Shown piece by piece: positions 1 through 7,716 of a stretch of 35,687 nt of DNA. The position numbers and the translations under genes are program-made. Numbering within the stretch: position 1 is the stretch's first letter; each line of letters begins with the position of its first letter. A model generated the notes under the pieces. It was given only the letters and a program-made list of their open reading frames with translations. It was not told the DNA's origin and ran no database searches. Location: the NCBI GenBank assembly GCA_046727575.1, contig JBKPCV010000052.1:1-35687 (forward strand), read 5' to 3'. The stretch comes from DASPTH01 sp046727575 (GTDB taxonomy: Bacteria; Actinomycetota; Acidimicrobiia; IMCC26256; DASPTH01).

Positions 1-164
1 ACCACGAGCTCCGCGCGAACTTGGTGAGCGACGCTGTCTTGGCCGCGTTGTGCATCGAGTACGGGCTACAGATCGTGAGTGCCGACTCGGACTTCGCTCG
101 CTTCGGCGAAATTGATTGGATCAACCCAGTCGCGTCGCACCCGGGCAACGTTGAAAATCGCTAG
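1..164 (+). CDS. PIN-domain protein (VapC-like toxin), C-terminal fragment
   Basis: Only the last 53 residues are in the window; the gene starts to the left. The visible part has the C-terminal PIN-domain pattern: the helix motif DAVLAAL carrying the third conserved acidic residue, then a strand and IVSADSDFARF carrying the fourth acidic position, then a short tail (IDWINP) typical of VapC proteins. PIN domains of this kind are metal-dependent ribonucleases, usually the toxin of a VapBC pair that cleaves tRNA or rRNA. The antitoxin would lie upstream, outside the window, so toxin status is inferred. The gene ends 47 bases before the next start, with no obvious terminator. Confidence 0.7.
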   Translation, partial: HELRANLVSDAVLAALCIEYGLQIVSADSDFARFGEIDWINPVASHPGNVENR

Positions 165-211
165 CGTGTTCGAGCAATCAGCGGTCGGACCGCTGAGAGA
201 GGAGGCTCACG

Positions 212-1219
212 TTGGCTCGCGCAAGTGAAGCAAGGGATTGGGCGAAGGAGCACCTCCGTGGAGTTGCCGACTCGCTGTACACGCCGTTCCAGGGGCGTGA
301 CGGCGACGAGATCGACTACGACGCCTACCGAGCCGTCATCAACTATTGTCTCCGCGACCTCGACCACGACGGCCTCTGGCTGGTCAGCGGGCTCGCAGAG
401 TTCTGGTCGCTGACCATGGACGAGCGCAAGAGGCTTGCAGAGGTGGCGGTCGAGGAAGCGCGCAAGGTCAAGCCGAACGCTTTCCTGCAGGTTTGCACGA
501 TCGCGCTGTCAGCCAAGGACACGGTCGAGTTGACGCAACACGCGCAGGAGATCGGCGCCGACATCGTTTATCTGCAGAACCCGATGATGGAGGTACACGG
601 AGGTCCGGGAATCCTGGAGTTCTTCAAGTACGTTGCCGACCGCACCGACATCGCCTTGGGCATGTTCAACTCGCCGTCCTCTGGTTATGTGATGACGCCA
701 CAGGAGACGGCCCGGATCGCCAGCGAGATCCCGGCGATGTGCGCCATCAAGGACCCAGCGGAGTACCCGCCGCACCACGGCATGGCCGTCGCGAAGCTGG
801 CGCCGGAACTCGTCATGTGGGAGACGTCTGCCACCACGTACAACGCGGGGTACGTCCAAGCCGGACTGCAGGGTCCCTGCACCCTCGGTGGCATCGCGTA
901 CCTCACCGAGACGCCCAGCGACAAGCGCTACACGAACTGGTTCAATCTGGTGCTCGAGGGCAAGCTCAGCGAGGCGATCGAGTACTACTTCGGCGCGAAC
1001 GTCGACGGTCCGCTGAGCCATGCCCTTCACTACACACAGCTGCCGGAGCGTCCGGGCTACTGGACCCACTTCGGCTCGGCGTTCAAGTACTGCGCCCAAC
1101 TGCTCGGTCTGCCCGTGGGCGACTACCCGCATTCGCGGCCGCCGCAGCTGAAGCTCACCGACGAGCAGAAAGCCAAGATCAAGCGCTCCTACGTAGCGAG
1201 CGGGTTGATCGAAGCTTGA
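212..1219 (+). CDS. DapA/N-acetylneuraminate-lyase superfamily protein, non-canonical
   Basis: 335-residue TIM-barrel aldolase or lyase of the dihydrodipicolinate synthase superfamily. The Schiff-base lysine is visible as K180 in CAIKDP. The start is TTG at 212, supported by GAGAGGAGG at 196-204. The protein departs from true DapA. The usual TTGE motif is replaced by SGLAEF (59-64), and the catalytic tyrosine of the YNxP motif is phenylalanine (MFNSPSSG, F152). The C-terminal part, about 40 residues longer than DapA, is rich in aromatic residues. Lysine biosynthesis is therefore unlikely. A hydratase-aldolase or lyase acting on another 2-oxo acid is more plausible, and the substrate is unknown. 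It stands alone between the PIN gene and the sensor kinase module. Confidence 0.75.
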   Translation: MARASEARDWAKEHLRGVADSLYTPFQGRDGDEIDYDAYRAVINYCLRDLDHDGLWLVSGLAEFWSLTMDERKRLAEVAVEEARKVKPNAFLQVCTIALSAKDTVELTQHAQEIGADIVYLQNPMMEVHGGPGILEFFKYVADRTDIALGMFNSPSSGYVMTPQETARIASEIPAMCAIKDPAEYPPHHGMAVAKLAPELVMWETSATTYNAGYVQAGLQGPCTLGGIAYLTETPSDKRYTNWFNLVLEGKLSEAIEYYFGANVDGPLSHALHYTQLPERPGYWTHFGSAFKYCAQLLGLPVGDYPHSRPPQLKLTDEQKAKIKRSYVASGLIEA

Positions 1220-1315
1220 CCGGGCCCGAGCTGGCCGACAACGAAGAACCTGGTGAGTCGGTCTGGGTGTGATGGAGGTTTCGCGCGCGTCGTTGACGGG
1301 CCGACCTCTGGTTGT

Positions 1316-1373
1316 CCCCACCTGGAAGACACCCGCCCTCGCCATGGTCGAACGAACGGCTGATCGTTAGCGT
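1316..1373 (+). promoter_or_regulatory. Candidate promoter with activator site upstream of the sensor kinase (copy 1 of a twin element)
   Basis: CCCCACC at 1316-1322, GAAGACACCCGC at 1325-1336, CCATGG at 1342-1347 and TAGCGT at 1368-1373 recur with the same internal spacing upstream of the ABC ATPase gene (4011-4068). TAGCGT fits the relaxed actinobacterial -10 pattern TANNNT. It would place transcription start near 1380, which is the GTG of the kinase, so the message may be leaderless; no ribosome site is visible there. The upstream block would then be a response-regulator site. The function is inferred from the repetition. Confidence 0.5.
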
Positions 1374-1379
1374 GATCCC

Positions 1380-2633
1380 GTGCTTGCACGGGTGCTGCAG
1401 CCCTGGCGCCACGCATCGACTTGGTGGACGCTCACACACCTGACCACCGACGTCGTCGTCGGCACGATCACGTTCTCCGTCGTCATCACGCTGCTTGCGT
1501 TGTCGGTCGGCCTCGTGATCACGCTCCTGCTCGCGATTCCGGTCTTCTGGCTGTTGTTCGTGGCATCCCGCGGTTTCGCGCGACTCGAGCGAAGCCGTTT
1601 CGACGCGTTGCTCGGGGTGCGGCTCCCCGACCCGGTCGCCCCGCTCCAGGCGGGCTCGTGGTGGGGCCGGCTCGTCGAGCGGCTGCGATCGCTGCCGCGA
1701 TGGAAGGAGATGGGATACCTGCTCCTGCTCCTCCCACTCGGTCTGTTCACCTGGGTGACGACGGTGGTCGTCTGGTGCGGCTCGGCGGCGCTCCTGTTCC
1801 TGCCCGCGTACGTAGGGAGCCTGCCTGACGGGACCGCGAAGTTCGGGTTCGTCGACATCGGCATCGGCGCCAGCTTCGCCGCCGCGATCGTGGGCGCCGT
1901 CGGCCTCCTCGTCGTCGGACCCTGGGTCACGGTCGCGCTTGGTCGCCTCGACGCCGCGATGGGGCGGCGGTTGCTCGGACCCGACGAGCGCGCCGCGCAG
2001 GAAGCGCGAGTACGCGCCGCCGAAACCGGTCGCGCCGCCGCCGTCGATGCCGCGGAGGCCGAACGCCGCCGCATCGAACGCGACCTGCACGATGGCGCGC
2101 AGCAGCGACTGGTGAGTCTGGCGCTCGACCTCGGTACGGCGCGCGCACGGTTCGATACTGACCCCGATGCGGCGCGGCGTCTCGTCGCGAACGCGCACGA
2201 TGAGGCGAAGGCCGCGCTCCAGGAGCTGCGCGACCTGGTGCGAGGGATGCATACGGCGATCCTCGACGATCGCGGTCTCGACGCCGCGCTGTCGTCGGTC
2301 GTCGCGCGAGCTCCGGTCCCGGTCTCGCTCGAGGTGCATGTCGAGCCGCGCCCGTCCGACACTGTCGAGAGCGCGGCGTACTTCATCGTGACCGAGGCGC
2401 TCACCAACGTCGCCCGTCACGCCGGCGCGACCAACGCCGCGATCTCGATCGTGCGCGCCGACGACATGCTGGTCGTCGAGGTACGCGACAACGGCGCGGG
2501 GGGCGCCGACGAGTCCAAGGGCACAGGACTCGTCGGGTTGCGTGACCGGGCGACAGCCATCGGCGGCACCATCGATCTCGAGAGCCCGCCGGGTGGGCCG
2601 ACCGTGCTGCGGGCGGTGCTGCCGTGCGCGTGA
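1380..2633 (+). CDS. NarL/LiaS-type membrane sensor histidine kinase
   Basis: 417 residues. The N-terminal half is a membrane sensor region with hydrophobic segments at about 26-62, 112-146 and 163-185, resembling the putative sensor domain of actinobacterial NarL-type kinases. A short coiled segment leads to the HisKA_3 dimerisation domain with the H-box ERDLHDGAQQRL (H237 the likely phospho-acceptor). An HATPase domain follows with the N-box ALTNVARH (about 341-348), the G1 box DNGAGG (370-375) and GTGLVGLRDR (381-390). The GTG start at 1380 lacks a Shine-Dalgarno sequence but lies one promoter length from a -10-like hexamer. The response regulator gene overlaps its end by 10 bases, so the two are translationally coupled. 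It probably senses envelope or antibiotic stress, judged from the DUF4097 and MacB-type neighbours. Confidence 0.9.
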   Translation: MLARVLQPWRHASTWWTLTHLTTDVVVGTITFSVVITLLALSVGLVITLLLAIPVFWLLFVASRGFARLERSRFDALLGVRLPDPVAPLQAGSWWGRLVERLRSLPRWKEMGYLLLLLPLGLFTWVTTVVVWCGSAALLFLPAYVGSLPDGTAKFGFVDIGIGASFAAAIVGAVGLLVVGPWVTVALGRLDAAMGRRLLGPDERAAQEARVRAAETGRAAAVDAAEAERRRIERDLHDGAQQRLVSLALDLGTARARFDTDPDAARRLVANAHDEAKAALQELRDLVRGMHTAILDDRGLDAALSSVVARAPVPVSLEVHVEPRPSDTVESAAYFIVTEALTNVARHAGATNAAISIVRADDMLVVEVRDNGAGGADESKGTGLVGLRDRATAIGGTIDLESPPGGPTVLRAVLPCA

Positions 2634-3268
2634 TGATCGCCGAGGACTCGGTGCTGCTCCGCGAGGGCATCACGCGGCTCCTCGTGGACGCCGGCGAGGA
2701 AGTGGTCGCGACCTTCGGCGACGCCGCGACGCTGCTCCTGGCGATCGAGGAGGCGCAACCCGATCTCGTCGTGCTCGACGTGCGCATGCCGCCGACCCAC
2801 ACCGATGAAGGCGTGCGCGCCGCGCTCGAGATCCGCGCGCGCTGGCCCGCGGTCGCGATCCTCGTGCTGTCGCAGTACGTGGAGGAGCGCTACGCGAGCG
2901 AGCTCATTGCCGGCGACGTCGGTCGTGTGGGCTACCTCCTGAAGGATCGGGTTGCCGACGTCAGCGAGTTCGTCGACAAGTTGCGGGAGGTGGGGCAGGG
3001 GGGAACGGTGCTCGACCCTGAGGTCGTCAGCCAATTGCTCGCGCGGGCGCGCCAGCGTGATCCCCTCGCGCGCCTCACGCCTCGTGAGCGGACCGTGCTC
3101 TCGCTGATGGCTGAAGGTCGCTCGAACACTGCGATCGCGCGCGCTCTCGTGGTGAGTGACGGTGCGGTCGAGAAGCACGTGAGCAACATCTTCTCCAAAC
3201 TCGACCTGCAACCGACGTCCGAGGACCACCGGCGCGTCCTCGCCGTGCTCAGGTGGTTGGAGTCATGA
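2624..3268 (+). CDS. LuxR/NarL-family response regulator
   Basis: 214 residues. The receiver domain (about 1-120) has the acidic pair E7/D8, phospho-acceptor D52 in VVLDVRMP and the conserved lysine K107 in YLLKD. A C-terminal GerE-type helix-turn-helix follows (LTPRERTVLSLMAEGRSN, then AIARALVVSDGAVEKHVSNI). The start is the GTG at 2624, inside the end of the kinase gene. The stop overlaps the ATG of the next gene (ATGA at 3265-3268). It is the cognate partner of the kinase just upstream and is the best candidate to bind the twin element at 1316 and 4011, giving autoregulation and control of the ABC transporter. That regulatory link is inferred. Confidence 0.92.
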   Translation: MRVMIAEDSVLLREGITRLLVDAGEEVVATFGDAATLLLAIEEAQPDLVVLDVRMPPTHTDEGVRAALEIRARWPAVAILVLSQYVEERYASELIAGDVGRVGYLLKDRVADVSEFVDKLREVGQGGTVLDPEVVSQLLARARQRDPLARLTPRERTVLSLMAEGRSNTAIARALVVSDGAVEKHVSNIFSKLDLQPTSEDHRRVLAVLRWLES

Positions 3269-3975
3269 CCACCGTCGCCGTGCCGCCCCGCGTCGGTGGC
3301 GCGCGTCGGTGGTGGCGCATCGTCGGCTCGCTGTTCGCGATCGCGGCTTTCGCCTGGGGCGGGTTGCAACTCGTGAACGCGTTCGCTCACGGGGAGCACA
3401 CGCATCGATACACATTTTCCGCCACGGCGGTCGACACGATCGATGTGTCGACGGACGCCGGCGACATCCGTGTCGTGCCCAGCGACCGATCCGACATCGC
3501 CGTGACGGTCGGCGTGAGCGACGGCCTCCTCGGGACCGACCGGGCGACGCGCGTCACGCGTGGGCGGCTCGTTCTCAGCGCCGATTGTCCGCTCTTCGTG
3601 TCGTTCTGGTGCAAGGCCGACTACACGGTGCAGGTCCCGCGATCGCTCGTTTCCGACCTCGACGTCCGCTCGACGCACGGCGACGTAACCGCGACCGCGC
3701 TCCGCTCGGCGGACGCACACGCGGCGAGCGACCACGGCGACGTGTCCTTGCGCTTTCGGCGTGCGCCGCGGCGCGTCGAGGCGACGTCCGAGCACGGTGA
3801 CGTCGACGTCGTCGTGCCGCGCGACGGAACCGCGTACCAGGTGGAGTTCTCCACCGGGCACGGCGACGCACGCTCGAGTGTGCGTACCGATCCCACGAGC
3901 GGGAACCGGATCGACGCGCACAGCGATCACGGCGACGTGACCGTGCGGTACGGGTCGCGCCCCGCGTCGGAGTAG
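3265..3975 (+). CDS. Membrane-anchored DUF4097-like beta-repeat protein
   Basis: 236 residues from the ATG at 3265, chosen over the upstream GTG at 3253 because it forms an ATGA overlap with the response regulator and has GGAG six bases ahead. A basic N-terminus is followed by one membrane segment (about 18-40), so the rest should lie outside the cytoplasm. The body is a DUF4097-type beta-rich domain with five HGD steps at about 138, 157, 177, 199 and 222, spaced 19-23 residues, as expected for a right-handed beta-solenoid. Two cysteines (C108, C116) could form a disulfide. DUF4097 proteins often sit beside LiaRS-type systems and may act as an envelope-stress sensor or effector. The exact role is unknown. 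Confidence 0.8.
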   Translation: MTTVAVPPRVGGARRWWRIVGSLFAIAAFAWGGLQLVNAFAHGEHTHRYTFSATAVDTIDVSTDAGDIRVVPSDRSDIAVTVGVSDGLLGTDRATRVTRGRLVLSADCPLFVSFWCKADYTVQVPRSLVSDLDVRSTHGDVTATALRSADAHAASDHGDVSLRFRRAPRRVEATSEHGDVDVVVPRDGTAYQVEFSTGHGDARSSVRTDPTSGNRIDAHSDHGDVTVRYGSRPASE

Positions 3976-4002
3976 CGCGGCGGCCGACCCGACCTACGGC
4001 CG

Positions 4003-4068
4003 GGGGAAGGCCCTACCCCGAAGACACCCGCGTGCTCCATGGGATCGCGTCGACGAGTTCCGTACCGT
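4003..4068 (+). promoter_or_regulatory. Candidate promoter with activator site upstream of the ABC transporter (copy 2 of the twin element)
   Basis: Second copy of the element found before the sensor kinase: CCCTACC at 4011-4017, GAAGACACCCGC at 4020-4031, CCATGG at 4037-4042, then a TANNNT -10-like TACCGT at 4063-4068. The distances GAAGAC-to-CCATGG (17) and CCATGG-to-TANNNT (20 bases between) equal those of copy 1. The left part overlaps a 17-base near-palindrome (4003-4019, one mismatch pair). The predicted start near 4075 leaves a leader of about 53 bases before the ABC gene, which has its own ribosome site. Confidence 0.5.
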
Positions 4069-4127
4069 CGACACATCCTCCGGCGCGACGCACGACGCGC
4101 CCCACCACTCCGAGAAAGGACGATTGG

Positions 4128-4904
4128 ATGTCCGCGACCGAAACCTTTGTGACTCGTGCCTCGGCGCCACCCGCTCCGCAACATGGCGTCGTGACCGTCC
4201 GCGAAGCGGTGAAGACGTACGGCTCGGGCGACTCGCTCGTGCACGCGCTCGACGGCGTGAACCTCGATGTCCCAGCCGGGCGCTTCACCGCCATCATGGG
4301 ACCGTCGGGATCAGGGAAGTCGACGCTGCTGCACTGCATGGCCGGACTCGATTCGCTGACGTCGGGGGAGGTGCGCATCGCGGGTATCGACCTCGCCCGC
4401 CTCTCCGACAAGCAGCTCACGCGTCTCCGCCGTGACCGGATCGGCTTCGTCTTCCAGTCGTACAACCTCGTACCGACACTCAACGCCGCCGAGAACATCA
4501 AGCTGCCCAGCGCACTCGCCGGACGCCCGGTCGACCGGGAGTGGTTCGACACGGTGGTCGATGTCACCGGCTTGCGCGACCGGCTGCGGCATCGCCCGTC
4601 GGAGCTGTCGGGCGGGCAGCAGCAGCGCCTCGCGGTCGCGCGCGCGTTGGTCGCGCGACCGGCGGTGATCTTCGCCGACGAGCCCACCGGCAACCTCGAC
4701 TCGCGTTCGGGCACCGACATCCTCGACTTCATGCGGTACGCAGTGGACGCGCTGGGCCAGACGATCGTGATGGTCACGCACGATCCGAGTGCCGCCGGAC
4801 GCGCCGATTCGGTCGTCTTCCTGGCCGACGGCCGCGTCGTCGATCACATGGAAGTGCCGAGCGCGCCGCGCGTGCTCGAGCGCATGAAGGCGTTCGGAGG
4901 CTGA
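4128..4904 (+). CDS. ABC transporter ATP-binding protein, MacB/LolD type
   Basis: 258 residues. All ABC ATPase motifs are present: Walker A GPSGSGKST (58-66), Q-loop glutamine Q110 in FVFQSYNLVPTL, signature LSGGQQQ (160-166), Walker B VIFADEP (180-186) and the switch histidine H218 in VTHDP. YNLVPTL after the Q-loop is typical of MacB/LolD/FtsE-like ATPases that power FtsX-type permeases. The start is the ATG at 4128 with AAAGGA eight bases ahead; an in-frame GTG at 4032 lies inside the putative regulator site and is rejected. The permease starts one base after its stop. The likely job is mechanotransmission for lipid, lipoprotein or antimicrobial export, controlled by the two-component system upstream. 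Confidence 0.93.
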   Translation: MSATETFVTRASAPPAPQHGVVTVREAVKTYGSGDSLVHALDGVNLDVPAGRFTAIMGPSGSGKSTLLHCMAGLDSLTSGEVRIAGIDLARLSDKQLTRLRRDRIGFVFQSYNLVPTLNAAENIKLPSALAGRPVDREWFDTVVDVTGLRDRLRHRPSELSGGQQQRLAVARALVARPAVIFADEPTGNLDSRSGTDILDFMRYAVDALGQTIVMVTHDPSAAGRADSVVFLADGRVVDHMEVPSAPRVLERMKAFGG

Positions 4905-4905
4905 C

Positions 4906-7440
4906 ATGTTGCGAGTCACGGTCAACGACGTGTGGAGCCACAAGAGCCGGTTCGTCGGGATGTTCACCGCGGTGCTGGTGGGCGTGGCGTTCCTCGCCGG
5001 CACGCTCGTGCTCGGCGACACCGTGCGCGACAGCTTCGGCACACTGTTCACGGAAGCCAACAGCGGGACCGGCAGCGTCGTGCGCAGCGCCAGCCGCCTC
5101 ACCGGTGAGGACGGCACACAGCAAGGGCTCCTCGACGAATCGCTCGCCGGGCGAGTGCACGCAGTCGACGGCGTCGTCGCGGTCTCGCCGTCAGTGGAGG
5201 GAACTGCCCAGCTCATCGGCGCCGACGGCGAGCGGATCGGCGGCAACGGCCCGCCGTCGCTCGGCAGGAACTGGATCGACGAGACCCGGCTCAACCCGTG
5301 GCACCTGGTCGCCGGGCGCGCGCCCGCCCACGACGGTGAGGTGATCATCGATCGCCGTTCGGCGGACGCCGGAAAGCTCCGCGTCGGCGGCACGACGACC
5401 GTCCTCGTACCGCAACCGGTACGCGTCCGAGTGGTCGGCATCGCCAAGTTCGGCAGCACGGACAGCATGGGCGGCTCGACGTTCACCGCCTTCACCACCT
5501 CCGAGGCGCAGCGCCTGCTCCTCGGCCGCGAGGGCGTCGTCACGAGCCTCCTCGTGCACGGTGCACCGGGCGTGTCGCAGGCTCAGCTCGTCGCGCGCGT
5601 CCGGCCGACGCTGCCCGAAGGCGTCACGCAGATCACCGGTCGTCAACTGACTGCCGAGCAGCGCGCCGACGTCGAGTCCGACTTCGTGAGCTTCTTCGAA
5701 GCTGCGCTCCTCGTGTTTGCGGGGGTCGCCCTCCTCGTGGCCGCGTTCAGCATCTACAACGCGTTCTCGATCGTCACCGCGCAGCGCACCCGCCAATCGG
5801 CACTGCTGCGCGCGTTGGGCGCATCGCGGCGGCAGGTCCTCGTCTCGTCCGCCGCCCAAGGCCTCGGCGTCGGCGCGGTCTCGTCGCTCGCGGGTGTCGC
5901 GGCCGGAATCGGGCTCGCCGCCGGCCTGCAGGCGGTGCTCGACGCGATCGACGCCGGACTTCCCGACCGCGCGCTCGTGCTCGACCCGGCGCGGCTGGCG
6001 TTGGCGGCGACGGTGGGTGTCGTGGTCGCACTCCCGGCGAGCATGCTGCCCGCCCTGCGCGCGTCGAAGGTGCGACCGCTCGCGGCGATCCACGAGCAGG
6101 CGATCGGCGGCGCGCGCGTGTCGCTGAAGCGCACGGTGTCCGGCATCGTGATCACCGGGCTGGGCGCCGGCCTCTTGGTCGTCGGCGCGTCGAAGCACGC
6201 GTTCGAGTGGTCGGGACCCGGCGCGCTGCTGAGCCTCGTCGCTCTGGTGCTGCTCGGGCCCGCCGTCGCCCGCCCGGCCATCTCGGTCATCGGCGCGCCG
6301 ATCAGAGGACTCCGCGGCATCACCGGCTCGCTGGCGCGCCGCAACGCGATGCGCAGCCCGCGGACGACCGCGGGCACCGCGACCGCGCTCATGGTCGGCG
6401 TGGCGGTCGTCACGCTGTTCACCGTGTTCGCTTCGACGATCAAGGCGTCGATCGGGGAGACCGTGCGCCACTCGTTCTCCGGCGAGCTCGTGGTGGTGCA
6501 GTTCGACCAGAGTGGCGTGGGCATGAGCCCCGCGCTCGTCGGGCAACTCGACGCACTTCCCGAGGTCGCACCCGCCACCGGTTTCGGCTTCGGACCTGTG
6601 ACCGTCGATCACGAACAGCGGGACGTAACCGCGGCCGACATCGCCCGTCTCGGGCGCATGGTCGATCTCCACGTGACCGCCGGGAACATCGCCGCGGCAG
6701 ACGCGAGCTCGGTCGCGGTCTCGCAGCACTACGCGCAGGAGCGCGGCCTCACCGTCGGCGCGCCGATCCGGGTGCGGTTCGGCACCGGTGCGAGCGTGCC
6801 CCTCCGCGTCGCCGTGATCTATCGCGACCGCACCAACTTCGGTGACGTCATCCTCCCGGAGAGCCAGTGGGCAGCGAACACCGTGCAACCGATGCTCAAG
6901 GGGGTGTTCGTCGACCTCGCGGCAGGAGCGCGCCTCGACGAGGGTCGAGCGGCGGTCGAGCGGGTGACCAAGCCGTCGTACACGCCGGACGTCCAGGACA
7001 AGGACGAGTACCTGGCGGAGGTCGGATCGCAGGTCGACGCGCTGCTTGCGATCGTCTACGCGTTCCTCGCGCTCGCGATCCTGATCGCGTTCATGGGCAT
7101 CGCCAACACGCTGTCGCTCGCGATCCACGAGCGCACGCACGAGCTCGGTCTGCTTCGAGCCGTTGGGCTCGACCGCCGTCAGGCGCGCGCCGCTATCCGG
7201 TGGGAGGCGGTGATGATCGCGCTGTTCGGCACCGCAGGAGGGCTGGCGTGCGGTCTCCTCGTCGGCTGGGGCCTGACGCGGAGCTTCGCGGGGTCGCTGC
7301 CGCTCGAGGTGTTCGCGGTGCCGACCCGAGCGATCCTCACGATCGCGGTCGCAGGTGCGGTGGCCGGGGTACTGGCGGCGGTGCGGCCCGCGCGACGGGC
7401 CGCCAAGCTGCCAATCCTCACCTCCCTGGCACAGACATGA
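4906..7440 (+). CDS. ABC transporter permease with two FtsX domains (MacB/LolCE-like)
   Basis: 844 residues, start ATG one base after the ATPase stop. A first membrane helix (about 14-34) is followed by a large extracytoplasmic MacB-type periplasmic-core-like region (about 35-262). The first FtsX domain (about 263-395) starts at FFEAALLVFAGVALL. A linker with further helices (about 412-430, 440-456 and 490-510) and a second extracytoplasmic region follow. The second FtsX domain (about 709-840) includes FMGIANTLSLAIHERTHELG. This duplicated layout is common in actinobacterial permeases predicted to act as a single chain with one MacB-like ATPase. The substrate is unknown. An inverted repeat 14 bases after the stop probably terminates transcription. 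Confidence 0.92.
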   Translation: MLRVTVNDVWSHKSRFVGMFTAVLVGVAFLAGTLVLGDTVRDSFGTLFTEANSGTGSVVRSASRLTGEDGTQQGLLDESLAGRVHAVDGVVAVSPSVEGTAQLIGADGERIGGNGPPSLGRNWIDETRLNPWHLVAGRAPAHDGEVIIDRRSADAGKLRVGGTTTVLVPQPVRVRVVGIAKFGSTDSMGGSTFTAFTTSEAQRLLLGREGVVTSLLVHGAPGVSQAQLVARVRPTLPEGVTQITGRQLTAEQRADVESDFVSFFEAALLVFAGVALLVAAFSIYNAFSIVTAQRTRQSALLRALGASRRQVLVSSAAQGLGVGAVSSLAGVAAGIGLAAGLQAVLDAIDAGLPDRALVLDPARLALAATVGVVVALPASMLPALRASKVRPLAAIHEQAIGGARVSLKRTVSGIVITGLGAGLLVVGASKHAFEWSGPGALLSLVALVLLGPAVARPAISVIGAPIRGLRGITGSLARRNAMRSPRTTAGTATALMVGVAVVTLFTVFASTIKASIGETVRHSFSGELVVVQFDQSGVGMSPALVGQLDALPEVAPATGFGFGPVTVDHEQRDVTAADIARLGRMVDLHVTAGNIAAADASSVAVSQHYAQERGLTVGAPIRVRFGTGASVPLRVAVIYRDRTNFGDVILPESQWAANTVQPMLKGVFVDLAAGARLDEGRAAVERVTKPSYTPDVQDKDEYLAEVGSQVDALLAIVYAFLALAILIAFMGIANTLSLAIHERTHELGLLRAVGLDRRQARAAIRWEAVMIALFGTAGGLACGLLVGWGLTRSFAGSLPLEVFAVPTRAILTIAVAGAVAGVLAAVRPARRAAKLPILTSLAQT

Positions 7441-7454
7441 CCCCGTAAACAGTT

Positions 7455-7503
7455 CAAACGCGCGTCATCTGTAACGCCAGGCGATCAAGATGACGCGCGT
7501 TTG
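7455..7503. terminator. Perfect 16-bp inverted repeat, probable bidirectional terminator
   Basis: Left arm CAAACGCGCGTCATCT (7455-7470) and right arm 7488-7503 are exact reverse complements with a 17-base loop. The element begins 14 bases after the permease stop and lies before the end of the convergent zinc-ribbon gene (stop at 7557). The outer AAA/TTT pairs give a very short U-run on either strand. A terminator is the simplest reading. A mobile-element end is less likely because no target repeat or transposase is seen. Confidence 0.65.
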
Positions 7504-7556
7504 GGCAACCGGCAGCAGCGCAAACGGCATCTTCGTGCGGGTTGCCTCGGTCCCGA

Positions 7557-7706
7557 TTACGTTGCGTCTTGCTCGTCAACGCACTCGGCGCACACCACGC
7601 GGAGTCCAGCCGCGGTCGAAGCGGTCGCACCCTCGACCAGCACGTAGCGTCCGCACACACGGCAGGCGATGCGCACGTCACGGGGCAAATCGTCGGTGGT
7701 GCTCAT
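7557..7706 (-). CDS. 49-residue zinc-ribbon-like microprotein
   Basis: Short gene on the minus strand. The start ATG has an exact AGGAGG four bases ahead (complement of 7711-7716). The protein carries two CxxC knuckles, ACRVCG at residues 14-19 and VCAECV at 38-43, separated by a 20-residue loop, the layout of a small zinc ribbon. The N-terminus is acidic (STTDDLPRD) and the C-terminus ends VDEQDAT. It may be a stand-alone zinc-binding adaptor or regulator; no family is recognised with confidence. It converges on the ABC permease gene across the terminator at 7455-7503. Evidence for coding is the strong ribosome site plus the paired cysteine motifs. Confidence 0.65.
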   Translation of the reverse strand: MSTTDDLPRDVRIACRVCGRYVLVEGATASTAAGLRVVCAECVDEQDAT

Positions 7707-7716
7707 GCGGCCTCCT

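Noticed and set aside
4032..4127. N-terminal extension of the ABC ATPase from a GTG at 4032
   Set aside because: The extension covers the putative regulator site and -10 box, and the ATG at 4128 has its own ribosome site.
5191..7140. Long minus-strand open frame of about 650 codons
   Set aside because: It lies exactly opposite the ABC permease gene and is rich in arginine, aspartate and glutamate, as expected of the shadow of a high-GC gene.
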